This document shows positions 42,942 to 51,998 of a DNA stretch of 64,000 nucleotides, one piece after another. Below the pieces are notes generated by a model that saw only the letters and a program-made list of their open reading frames with translations, did no database searches and had not been told where the DNA came from. The stretch lies in the NCBI GenBank assembly GCA_021803035.1, contig JAJZME010000059.1, forward strand, positions 1-64,000, read 5' to 3'. The stretch comes from Acidobacteriota bacterium. Its GTDB lineage: Bacteria; Acidobacteriota; Terriglobia; Terriglobales; Acidobacteriaceae. The translations under genes were made by a program, and so were the position numbers. Position 1 is the first letter of the stretch, and each line of letters begins with the position of its first letter.

Positions 42942-45900
42942 ATGAAACGTATTGTGCCAGTGATACTGGTCTTCCTGTTCTGCGCCGGGTTCGCGGCTGC
43001 TCAGTCGATGCGCGCCACGCTCACCGGCCGAGTGACCGATCCAACCGGCGCCATCGTGCCCAACGCCAAGATCGTCGTCACCGATACGCAGACGGGCGCA
43101 AAAACCATCGTCACGTCCAACAATGCCGGGGTCTACACAGCGCTGTTTCTGCCTCCCGGCACGTACTCGATCCAAGTCACCAGGGCGGGTTTCAAGACCT
43201 TTTTGCACACCGACCTGAAACTCAACATCATGCAGACGATCACGGAAAACGTTGTTCTTCAGGTTGGCAACGTTAATCAGACGGTCACGGTTCGGGGTGG
43301 TACTCCGCTGATCGACATCGCCTCGGCGAATGTGGGCGGAACATTGACCTCCGCGCAGGCGGAACAGTTGCCCAGCAATGGACGCGCGCCGATGGGGTTT
43401 GCTCATCTTCTGTTTGGCGCGGTGGCCAAAGGCAAGCACTCGATGATCCAGATGCGGCCGTTTGACAACTCCGCGGCGTCGGACTTCAGTCTCGGCGGCG
43501 GAAATTCACAATCCAACGAAATCCTTTTGAACGGCGTGCCGAATATGGAAGACGGCGGGCGCGTTGCAGCCTTCAGTCCTGAGCTGGATGCGGTACAGTC
43601 GGTTCACGTGCAGGAATGGTCTGCCAATGCCGATCAGGGCGACACCTCCGGCGGCATAATCGACATCACCACCAAGGCCGGAACCAACCACTACCATGGG
43701 ACCGCCTCAGAATTCTATGGTGGATCGAGACCGCTCACTGCCAGGACCTTCTTTACTCCGAGCAACAGAAAGGTGCCTTCCGTACACTACAACCAGTTCG
43801 GAGCCACCCTCGGCGGACCGGTGAGGATTCCTCACCTCTACAACGGGCACAACAAGTTCTTCTTCTTCTACTCGCTGGAGGGGTACAAGGGGAATTCGCC
43901 GGGGACGGTGATCACCAGCGTGCCCACGCAGGCCGAGCGCGAAGGCGATTTCCACTCGCTGCTCGCGCTGAACCCCGACTATCAGCTTTATAACCCCTTC
44001 ACCGCCTACCTTAGCGGTACGGGAAGCAATACCGAGATCGAACGCCACCCGATTCCCAACAACTGCCTGACCGACACATCGAGCTACTGCGCTACGCACG
44101 CCAACGCCGGACTTCATCTCAGTCCCGTTGCGCAGGCGTATATGAAGCTAATGCCGCTGCCGAACTTCTCAGGCGCTTCGACCGCACCCGACGGCGAGAA
44201 TAACTACTACGCGGCCGACCCGACCAGCAACAACTACTTCTCCAACGAAGCCCGGTTCGATTACAACTTCAGCCCCAGCAACAAGGCCTACGTGGAATTC
44301 CACCGCAGCACCTTCATCCAAGCCGGCGCGAACGTCTTTGGCAACTCGCTGACTGGATTCAGCAACCAGACCAACCTGCTAGGCGGACAGGTGAATGACG
44401 TCGAGAACTTCTCGCCCACGCTCAGCCTTGAAACCCGTCTGGGATTCAGCCGGTACGTGATATTTGGCGGACCAAACAGCCTTGGCCAGAGCCCCACCTC
44501 GCTGGGTTTCCCCGGTTACATGGCCTCCAACTCCACGCAACTCGCGCTGCCCGTCCTTTTCTGGGCCGACGGAGCAAACATTCCGACGCTGAGTAACCAG
44601 ACGAACACCAATGAACACTACGACGACATCCAGCTCTTTACCGAATTCACCAAGGTATGGGGCAAGCATACCTTCAAGTTCGGAACTGACTGGCGGGCGA
44701 ATAAAGAGTCTCTCATCGGCCATTCGTATGCAAACGGCTATTTTGGCGAAGTGTCCACGAATAACGACTTTGTGACCGCAAACAGCGGCGTCACGGGCGT
44801 CCATCAGCCGTTTGGAGGAGCGTTCGCCCTGTTCGATCTGGGATTGCCGTCCTTCGGCGGGTACCAGATCCAGGCTCCGTTCCAGTACAACAACTGGTAT
44901 TTTGCCGAGTTCTTCCAGGACGACTATAAGATGCTGCCGAATCTGACCATCAGCTACGGCATTCGCATCGACCATGAAACGCCGGTCACGGAAAGCAACA
45001 ACCGGATGGTCATTGGCTTCAACCCGACTGCCGTCAATGGATCGACGGATGCGGCCGAAGCCGCATACGCGGCAATCCCCAATAAGCCTTCGGTATTGCC
45101 TGCGTCCATTTCGCCTACGGGCACGATCGTCTATGCCACATCCGGCAATCGCCATGCCTACTCGACGGCTGCGGTCTATCTCAGCCCGAGACTCGGCTTT
45201 GCATATGCGCCGGGCTTCGGCCATGGGAAGCTATCCATTCGCGGCGGTTTCGGCGTCTACGTCAATCCGTTCGGCGACTACCCGTTTGCTCAGTCGTACG
45301 GGTATTCGCAGAGCACGAACGAGACCATCAGCAACAACGACAATTTGACGCCGGCCACGACACTCGACAATCCCTTCCCGGCATCTTCGCCCATCATCCC
45401 AGTTCTCGGTGATACCCTGGGCGGCAACACGCAGCTCGGCAACGGTGTCAGTTTCTATGACCCCAACGACAAGGTGCCCTACTCCGAGAAGTGGACGCTC
45501 GACATCGAGAAGCAGTTTGCAAGAGTCTGGATGGTGGAGATCGGCTACATGGGCATGCACGAAGTGCATGATTCCTATACCAACAACCTGAGCAAAGTGC
45601 CATTCCTGCCGCTGCTGGTCCATTCTGAGTTCCCGGACAAGGCCCTGACAGACGAGCTCAACGCGCCGATCGCAAACCCCTTCCAGGGAACGATGCCGGG
45701 AACCGCGCAGGTGCCTAACACCACCGGTCTGAACACAGGGTCAAAGGTCTCGGTGGCGGGTCTGTTGAACGCCTATCCCGAGTACGGCGGCGTAAGCGAA
45801 GGGCTGATCCCGGGAGCCTATGAGAACTTCAACGCGCTGCTGTTCAAGCTGGGCACGGAGATGTGGCACGGGCTCACAGTCACCTACAACTACGAGTATT

Positions 45901-46493
45901 CGCGGCAGTTGGGCGCCGTCACGCAGCTCAACCAAGGCGGACCGCTCTGGTACGGCGAAACCACCTCGGACTTCCCGAACCACAGCTCGGTGATGCTGAC
46001 CTACGAGCTACCGTATGGCAAGGGCCGCGCTTTTGCACCTCAATCCACGTTCCTGAATGAGGTCTTCGGCGGTTACACGATCACGTCGATCTACCAGTAC
46101 CTTTCCGGCACCCCGGTTGGCTGGGGGAACGTCAACTACACCGGCAACTTCCACGACTTCAACAGCAACCCCGGCGACTACCTTACGCCGTCGTTCAACA
46201 CCTCGAACTTCAACACCAATCCGCAGGATCAGCCCAACGGCTACAACTACCGCACCTTCCCGCAGTACCTGCTTCGCACCGACCCGACGAACGATATTGA
46301 CATGACAATGCTCAAGAACTTCCCCGTCGGCGACCGGATGGTGATCCAGCCGCGCTTTGATGCGTTCAATGCCTTCAACCGGCCGCAGTTCACGGGCCCC
46401 AACACCAACCCGACTTCCAAAGCCTTCGGCAGAATCAACGGGCAGTTGAACCAGCCCCGCGAACTGCAGCTAGGCATTCACATCCTGTTCTAA
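42942..46493 (+). CDS. Oar-like TonB-dependent receptor 1
   Basis: This 1183-residue outer-membrane protein starts at the ATG at 42942 with a signal peptide (RIVPVILVFLFCAGFAAAQ). Residues about 24-108 form a carboxypeptidase-regulatory-like beta-sandwich (LTGRVTDPTGAIVPNAKIVV). A plug domain follows to about 270 (NEILLNGVPNMEDGGRVAAF; SGGIIDITTKAGTNHYHG), then a large beta-barrel ending in LQLGIHILF with the terminal aromatic needed for outer-membrane insertion. It probably imports oligosaccharides using TonB energy. No SusD partner is present. It is a tandem paralogue of the receptor at 46898. The frame extends upstream to 42666, but that part is leader. Confidence 0.95.
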   Translation: MKRIVPVILVFLFCAGFAAAQSMRATLTGRVTDPTGAIVPNAKIVVTDTQTGAKTIVTSNNAGVYTALFLPPGTYSIQVTRAGFKTFLHTDLKLNIMQTITENVVLQVGNVNQTVTVRGGTPLIDIASANVGGTLTSAQAEQLPSNGRAPMGFAHLLFGAVAKGKHSMIQMRPFDNSAASDFSLGGGNSQSNEILLNGVPNMEDGGRVAAFSPELDAVQSVHVQEWSANADQGDTSGGIIDITTKAGTNHYHGTASEFYGGSRPLTARTFFTPSNRKVPSVHYNQFGATLGGPVRIPHLYNGHNKFFFFYSLEGYKGNSPGTVITSVPTQAEREGDFHSLLALNPDYQLYNPFTAYLSGTGSNTEIERHPIPNNCLTDTSSYCATHANAGLHLSPVAQAYMKLMPLPNFSGASTAPDGENNYYAADPTSNNYFSNEARFDYNFSPSNKAYVEFHRSTFIQAGANVFGNSLTGFSNQTNLLGGQVNDVENFSPTLSLETRLGFSRYVIFGGPNSLGQSPTSLGFPGYMASNSTQLALPVLFWADGANIPTLSNQTNTNEHYDDIQLFTEFTKVWGKHTFKFGTDWRANKESLIGHSYANGYFGEVSTNNDFVTANSGVTGVHQPFGGAFALFDLGLPSFGGYQIQAPFQYNNWYFAEFFQDDYKMLPNLTISYGIRIDHETPVTESNNRMVIGFNPTAVNGSTDAAEAAYAAIPNKPSVLPASISPTGTIVYATSGNRHAYSTAAVYLSPRLGFAYAPGFGHGKLSIRGGFGVYVNPFGDYPFAQSYGYSQSTNETISNNDNLTPATTLDNPFPASSPIIPVLGDTLGGNTQLGNGVSFYDPNDKVPYSEKWTLDIEKQFARVWMVEIGYMGMHEVHDSYTNNLSKVPFLPLLVHSEFPDKALTDELNAPIANPFQGTMPGTAQVPNTTGLNTGSKVSVAGLLNAYPEYGGVSEGLIPGAYENFNALLFKLGTEMWHGLTVTYNYEYSRQLGAVTQLNQGGPLWYGETTSDFPNHSSVMLTYELPYGKGRAFAPQSTFLNEVFGGYTITSIYQYLSGTPVGWGNVNYTGNFHDFNSNPGDYLTPSFNTSNFNTNPQDQPNGYNYRTFPQYLLRTDPTNDIDMTMLKNFPVGDRMVIQPRFDAFNAFNRPQFTGPNTNPTSKAFGRINGQLNQPRELQLGIHILF

Positions 46494-46516
46494 ACCACAC
46501 AGCAAGCCCACCAAGC

Positions 46517-46556
46517 GGGGGAGATGCTCAAAGGCATCTCCCCCGTTTTGCTTTTG
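46517..46556 (+). terminator. Rho-independent terminator of receptor 1
   Basis: GGGGGAGATGC (46517-46527) pairs with GCATCTCCCCC (46534-46544) around a 6-base loop, followed by GTTTTGCTTTTG. It lies 24 bases after the stop codon. It is nearly identical to the terminator of receptor 2. Confidence 0.92.
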
Positions 46557-46897
46557 TGGCCGCGCCGGACGGAAGGGGAATGATCCAGCCGTACCGGCTC
46601 CGCGCCGGGCGGAGGAGCAAGAGCCGGGCAGAGTCCGCAGCCGGTAATCCCCTACAGAAAGAAAGAGTTACATCCCGCCGATTTAGCTGGATATCCCTCA
46701 GAATTTCCGCATCATTTTTGTCCATGAACTGTAAATTTCAAATAATATTCATAATTTTCTTAAATGTATTGACACGGGCTGCAACGGCGTTCTATTGTTA
46801 TCCAATCTTTAAACATTAACAGCAATTCATAGAAGAATCACGAACGCCACGGCGTGCTCAGCGCTGTATCAGCGCTGCAACTTGAAAGGGGGGTTGC
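46557..46897 (+). promoter_or_regulatory. Promoter and leader of receptor 2
   Basis: The region becomes AT-rich from about 46730. A sigma70-like promoter is TTGACA (46769-46774), 18 bases, TATTGT (46793-46798), about 100 bases before the start. A GAAAGGGGGG ribosome-binding site precedes the ATG at 46898. No gene is seen in the gap. Confidence 0.55.
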
Positions 46898-49800
46898 ATG
46901 AAACGCATTGCACCAGTGATCGTAGCCTTTGTGTTCCTTGCCGCGTTCGCGGCTGGCCAATCGATGCGAGCAACACTAACAGGCAGGGTGACGGATCCAA
47001 CCGGCGCCATCGTGCCCAACGCCGAAATCACCATCACCGATACGGCAACGGGCGTAAAAACCATCGTGACATCGAACAGCGAGGGGTTCTACACTGCGCC
47101 GTTTCTATCTCCCGGCCCATATCAGATCAGCGTAACCCGGTCCGGATTCCAGAACTATCTCCACACCGGCCTGGTGCTTGATACAGAGCAGACGGTAACG
47201 GAAAACATCGTTCTTAAGGTCGGCAGTATTCATCAAACGGTCACCGTTCATGGTGGAACTCCGCTGATCGACTTGGCCACGGCAAACAGCGGCCAGTCGT
47301 TGACCGCTTTGCAGGCAGAAGAGCTGCCCAGCAATGGGCGGTCTCCGATTGGCTTTGCGCATCTGCTGTATGGCGCAGTCGCCAAAGGTAAACACTCGTC
47401 GTCGCAGACGCGGCCGTTTGACAACTCCGCGGCGTCGGACTTCAGTCTCGGCGGCGGCAACTCACAATCGAACGAGATTCTTTTGAACGGCGTGCCGAAC
47501 ATGGAGGACGGTGGGCGCGTAGCAGCCTACAGCCCCGAGCTGGATGCGGTGCAGGCGGTTCACGTGGACGAATTTTCCGCCAATGCCGATCAGGGCGACA
47601 CCTCCGGCGGCGTGATCAACATCACCACCAAGGCTGGAACCAATCACTTCCACGGAAGCGCTTCGGAGTACTACAGCGGATCGAGGCCCTTCACGGCCGA
47701 ACCATTTTTTACTCCTGCCGGGAAAGCGGTTCCCTCAACGCACTTCAACCAGTACGCAGGCACGGTCGGCGGACCGGTGCTGATTCCCCACGTGGTTAAC
47801 GGACACAACAAGCTCTTCTTTTTCTATGCGTTCGAGGGCTACAAGGGAAACTCGCCGGCAACGACCATCGCCAGCGTACCCACACAGGCCGAGCGCCAGG
47901 GCGACTTCTCATCGCTGCTCAGCCAGGGCTCCAGCTATCAGCTTTACGACCCTTACAACGCTACCGAATCCAGCGCCGGCGTGATCACGCGTATTCCGAT
48001 TCCCAACAACTGCCTGACGAACATCTCGAGCTATTGCGCCACGCACGATAATGCCGGACTGCAGCTCGATCCCGTCGCGCAGCAGTATATGAAGCTGATA
48101 CCGATGCCCAATTACACAGGCCCATCGGCCAAGGCCGACGGCGAAGATAACTTCTACGCCGCCGATCCCACGAGCAACAACTACTACTCCAACGAAGTCC
48201 GGGTCGATTACGACTTCAGCGCCAGCAACAAGATGTTCTTCGATTTCCACCGCAGCGACTATAAGAGCTCCAAGGCGGACGTCTTCAACAACGCGCTGAC
48301 GGGAGCCAACTCGACGACGAACTTCCTGGGCGGGGTGGTGAACGACGTCCAGAACTTCTCACCCACACTTAGCCTGGAGAGCCGCCTGGGCTTCAGCCGC
48401 AGCGAAGACTTTGGCGGGCCGAAGAGCCTGGGGACAAGCCCCACTACGTTGGGCTTTCCCGGCTACATTGCCTCCAACTCCAAAGCCCAGGCGCTGCCTT
48501 ATATCACGTTTTCCGACGGGGCAAGCATACCCAGCCTGAGCGGCAAGACGAACACCAGGGAGGACTTTGACGACATTCAGCTCTTCACCGAATTGACCAA
48601 GGTATGGGGCAAGCACGTCTTCAAAGCCGGTACGGACTTCCGGGTCAACAAGGAGTCTCGCCTCAATTCGGCGGCGGCTAACGGCGAATTCGACTTCCAC
48701 GCCGGGAATAATGACTTTGTGACCGCCAGCAACGGCAGCAGCGGGAGCAAGCAGCCGTTCGGCGGAGCGTTCGCTCTGTTCGATCTGGGCCTGCCGACCG
48801 CCGGGTCGTACGATATTGAAACCCCATTCCAGTTCAACAACTGGTATTTTGCCGAATTCTTTCAGGACGACTACAAGATGCTGCCGAATCTGACCATCAG
48901 CTACGGCATTCGTCTTGACCATGAAACGCCGGTCACCGAAAGCAAGAACCAGATGGCCAACGGCTGGCTCCCGAATGCCATCAATGGATCAACCAATGCC
49001 GCTGAGGCGGCATATGCGGCAATCGCGAACAAGCCTCCTTTGGCGCCTCAGTCCATTTCGCCTACGGGCGGCATCACCTATGCGACGTCCAGCAATCGCC
49101 ATGCCTACTCGCCGGCTGCGCTCTATATCAGCCCCAGAATCGGCTTTGCGTATGCACCGGGCTTCGGGCATGGAAAGCTGGCCATTCGCGGTGGTTTCGG
49201 CATCTACGTCAATCCGTTCGGCGACTACAATTTCGGCCAGTCGTACGGATATGCGCAGACCACGGCTGAGACCATCAGCAATAACAGCCACTTGACGCCG
49301 GCAACGACGCTCTCCAATCCGTACCCGTCAGCTTCGCCCATCATTCCGCCCGTGGGCTCGGCCCTGGGCTACAACACCCAGCTCGGCAACAGCGTTTCGT
49401 TCTATGACCCCAATGTCCGGGTACCGTACTCTGAGAAGTGGACCCTCGATATCCAGAAACAGCTTGGAAGAACCTGGATGGTGGAGGTCGGCTACATGGG
49501 CATGCACGGAGTTCACTTTTCCTACAGCAACAACCTGGCCGCAGTACCGCTGCTGCCGCTGCTGGTGCATTCAGAATTTCCGGATGCAACTCTGACAGCA
49601 GAACTGAACAAGCCGGTAACAAACCCGTTCAAGGGCACCATGCCGGGAACGGCCTCCGTTCCCAACACCACCAGCCTCCAGACGGGCTCGACCGTCTCGG
49701 TGGCAACTCTGCTGCATGCCTATCCCGAGTACAGTGGCGTAACCGAGCAACTGAATCCGGGGGCGAGCGAGAACTTCAACGCGCTCCTGTTCCGCATCGG

Positions 49801-50440
49801 CAGCCAGATGTACCATGGGCTGACATTCAATTTCAACTACGAGTACTCGCGGCAGTTGGGCTACGTCACGCAGCTCAACAACGGCGGGCCACTCTGGTAC
49901 GGCGAAACCACCTCGGACTTCCCGAACCATGCATCACTCATCCTGACGTACGAATTGCCATACGGCAAGGGCCGCGCTTTCTCGCCCAGCTCCACGTTCC
50001 TCAATGAGGTCTTCGGCGGCTACACGATCACGTCGATCTACCAGTTCCTCTCAGGCACCGCCGATTCCTGGGGGAACGTCAACTACACCGGTAACTTCCA
50101 CGACTTCAACAACAACCCGCACGATTACCGGACGCCGTCGTTCAATACGTCGGATTTCGACAAGAAATCCGCCGATCAGCCCAATGGTTACAACTACCGG
50201 ACGTTTCCCAAGTACCTGCTCCGCAGCGACCCGACGAACAATTTCGACCTTTCGATGCTGAAGAACTTTGCCATTGGCGACCTGATGGTGATCCAGCCGC
50301 GCTTTGACGCTTTCAATGCGTTCAACCGGCCGCAGTTCTCGAATCCCAATCTGTCGCCAACTTCGAGCTCGTTCGGCATGATCACCAAGCAGCTGAACAC
50401 CAACCGCCAACTGCAGCTTGGGATTCACATCCTGTTCTAA
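46898..50440 (+). CDS. Oar-like TonB-dependent receptor 2
   Basis: This 1180-residue protein is a close paralogue of receptor 1 along its whole length: signal peptide (RIAPVIVAFVFLAAFAAGQ), carboxypeptidase-regulatory-like domain (LTGRVTDPTGAIVPNAEITI), plug (NEILLNGVPNMEDGGRVAAY; SGGVINITTKAGTNHFHG) and barrel ending LQLGIHILF. Some blocks are identical even at the DNA level (47410-47457 versus 43450-43500). Differences cluster in the barrel, as expected if the two take related but different glycans. It has its own promoter and terminator. Confidence 0.95.
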   Translation: MKRIAPVIVAFVFLAAFAAGQSMRATLTGRVTDPTGAIVPNAEITITDTATGVKTIVTSNSEGFYTAPFLSPGPYQISVTRSGFQNYLHTGLVLDTEQTVTENIVLKVGSIHQTVTVHGGTPLIDLATANSGQSLTALQAEELPSNGRSPIGFAHLLYGAVAKGKHSSSQTRPFDNSAASDFSLGGGNSQSNEILLNGVPNMEDGGRVAAYSPELDAVQAVHVDEFSANADQGDTSGGVINITTKAGTNHFHGSASEYYSGSRPFTAEPFFTPAGKAVPSTHFNQYAGTVGGPVLIPHVVNGHNKLFFFYAFEGYKGNSPATTIASVPTQAERQGDFSSLLSQGSSYQLYDPYNATESSAGVITRIPIPNNCLTNISSYCATHDNAGLQLDPVAQQYMKLIPMPNYTGPSAKADGEDNFYAADPTSNNYYSNEVRVDYDFSASNKMFFDFHRSDYKSSKADVFNNALTGANSTTNFLGGVVNDVQNFSPTLSLESRLGFSRSEDFGGPKSLGTSPTTLGFPGYIASNSKAQALPYITFSDGASIPSLSGKTNTREDFDDIQLFTELTKVWGKHVFKAGTDFRVNKESRLNSAAANGEFDFHAGNNDFVTASNGSSGSKQPFGGAFALFDLGLPTAGSYDIETPFQFNNWYFAEFFQDDYKMLPNLTISYGIRLDHETPVTESKNQMANGWLPNAINGSTNAAEAAYAAIANKPPLAPQSISPTGGITYATSSNRHAYSPAALYISPRIGFAYAPGFGHGKLAIRGGFGIYVNPFGDYNFGQSYGYAQTTAETISNNSHLTPATTLSNPYPSASPIIPPVGSALGYNTQLGNSVSFYDPNVRVPYSEKWTLDIQKQLGRTWMVEVGYMGMHGVHFSYSNNLAAVPLLPLLVHSEFPDATLTAELNKPVTNPFKGTMPGTASVPNTTSLQTGSTVSVATLLHAYPEYSGVTEQLNPGASENFNALLFRIGSQMYHGLTFNFNYEYSRQLGYVTQLNNGGPLWYGETTSDFPNHASLILTYELPYGKGRAFSPSSTFLNEVFGGYTITSIYQFLSGTADSWGNVNYTGNFHDFNNNPHDYRTPSFNTSDFDKKSADQPNGYNYRTFPKYLLRSDPTNNFDLSMLKNFAIGDLMVIQPRFDAFNAFNRPQFSNPNLSPTSSSFGMITKQLNTNRQLQLGIHILF

Positions 50441-50463
50441 ACCTCAGCGCAAGCCAAACCAGC

Positions 50464-50502
50464 GGGGGAGATGCGGAAACGCATCTCCCCCGTTTGTTTG
50501 TT
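50464..50502 (+). terminator. Rho-independent terminator of receptor 2
   Basis: GGGGGAGATGCG (50464-50475) pairs with CGCATCTCCCCC (50480-50491) around a GAAA tetraloop, followed by GTTTGTTTGTT. It is 24 bases after the stop codon, the same distance as for receptor 1. Confidence 0.93.
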
Positions 50503-50594
50503 CACGCAGGCAGAGGGCCAGCGGAGGGAAAAAGCCGGCCGTCTGGACGGAGCGGGCATTCGAATGGCAATTGTTGCCTTGCCTGATTGCTCGC

Positions 50595-51998
50595 CTATTC
50601 CTCGATGAGCACGGCGCTGTAGGGTGCCAGGTGCAGGGTTCCATCATGGAAAGCAGTGGCACGGCTCTGGGTGAGCGTCACACCTTGCTTGGCAGCGATG
50701 GAGGGGCCGGACAGAAGCCACTGCTGACTGGCGCGGCGCATGGGCGTTTGCATCACGACAGGGTGATCTGTCTTATTGATTGCCAGCAGCATCGGCACGC
50801 CCGCTTTGCGGCCTGCGTAGGCGCGCACGCGGTCATTGGCGCAGGCGAGATTCGACAGTTCGATGTCCGCGCCGACAAAGCGCTTGGCCAGCTCCATGCC
50901 GAAGAACTCCGGCCGGGGCACGAATCCGTTCTTGAGATTGCCCGCGATGGGCGTGTAGTAGCCGTAGCCGCCGCCGTGCAGATTTACGCCGACACAGCCC
51001 GCAGCGGCAAAGTGCAGCATCACATCTGCAACCCACAGGGCGCTGGCCAGCGTATTGCTCACGCCCGGCTCACCGCCGTTCCAGCAGGAGTTGCCCTCGC
51101 TCATGCGGTAGGGAATTCCTGCGTTGTGCGCAGCGGCCATAGCGGTCTTCAGCAGGTAATCAAGCTTGGGATCGGGAGACAGGAGCCGGTCGATGGTCAT
51201 GCCCTTTGCGCCCGCCGGGCCCATGGCGTAGTAGTGCGAGGTGAGCATCACGACATCATGCAAGCCGTGTTCCTTCACGTCTGCCGCAAAGCCGGTGACA
51301 TAAGCCATCTTGTTCGAGGTGTCGGGACCGGCGAATTTCGCCAAGGGAACGCGCTTGACGATGGCCGCACGGGCCGCCCACCATTCTTTCCAATAATCCG
51401 GATAAGACCAGGTGGCGGGCCGAAAGCGCTTGCGCCATGCGTCAGGCTCATTGCCGAGCTGGAAGGCGATCAGCCGCGGCCCCAGGATGCGCTGCACATA
51501 CGAGGCTTCTTCCACGGCGCGCGGGATGGGGCCGCGGGCGATGTTCAGCCCGTAGAGGCAGCGCCAGTTGGTTGCGTCGAGAAAGGCGCGCAGGTTGCGC
51601 AGGCTTGCGGGCGTGACCGGCGTGTCGACATTGACGTTCTTGCTGGTGTCGGGGCCGAAGGCGTCAAAGGGCGGAGGACCTGCCGGCTCCCTGGTGGTAA
51701 ACACGGTGTATGCGCTGGTCCCGCCGCCGATGCGCAGCACACCATCGTGGCTCAGCTCGCGGCACAGCGCGATCAGCTCCTTGTTGCCGGCCGCAAAGAA
51801 CGCGGGATCGGCCAACTGCGCGGATTCGTAGCTGAGGCCGACGAAGTCCCGCGGCACGGTGGCCAGCGTGATCGCCTCATCGACCGTCAGCTTTGCCTGC
51901 AACGGCGGCGCGTTCTCCTGCCCAAGCAAAAAACGCGGCGTCAGGCACGATACGGCAGCCGCCGCCGCAGCACGGCCCAGGAAACTGCGTCGATTCAT
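50595..51998 (-). CDS. GH79-like glycosidase (beta-glucuronidase type), exported
   Basis: This 467-residue protein has a Tat-type signal (NRRSFLGRAAAAAAVSCLTP). The TIM barrel shows FVGLSYESAQL at the start, LRIGGGTSAYTVF near 90, acid/base Glu in FQLGNEPDAW (about 180) and nucleophile Glu in IPYRMSEGNSCWNGG (about 300), then a C-terminal beta domain ending APYSAVLIEE. These are GH79 features (heparanase/beta-glucuronidase), and some members remove glucuronic acid from arabinogalactan proteins. Its start overlaps the stop of the upstream six-hairpin gene by 4 bases (ATGA), so it is the second gene of that operon. Confidence 0.87.
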   Translation of the reverse strand: MNRRSFLGRAAAAAAVSCLTPRFLLGQENAPPLQAKLTVDEAITLATVPRDFVGLSYESAQLADPAFFAAGNKELIALCRELSHDGVLRIGGGTSAYTVFTTREPAGPPPFDAFGPDTSKNVNVDTPVTPASLRNLRAFLDATNWRCLYGLNIARGPIPRAVEEASYVQRILGPRLIAFQLGNEPDAWRKRFRPATWSYPDYWKEWWAARAAIVKRVPLAKFAGPDTSNKMAYVTGFAADVKEHGLHDVVMLTSHYYAMGPAGAKGMTIDRLLSPDPKLDYLLKTAMAAAHNAGIPYRMSEGNSCWNGGEPGVSNTLASALWVADVMLHFAAAGCVGVNLHGGGYGYYTPIAGNLKNGFVPRPEFFGMELAKRFVGADIELSNLACANDRVRAYAGRKAGVPMLLAINKTDHPVVMQTPMRRASQQWLLSGPSIAAKQGVTLTQSRATAFHDGTLHLAPYSAVLIEE

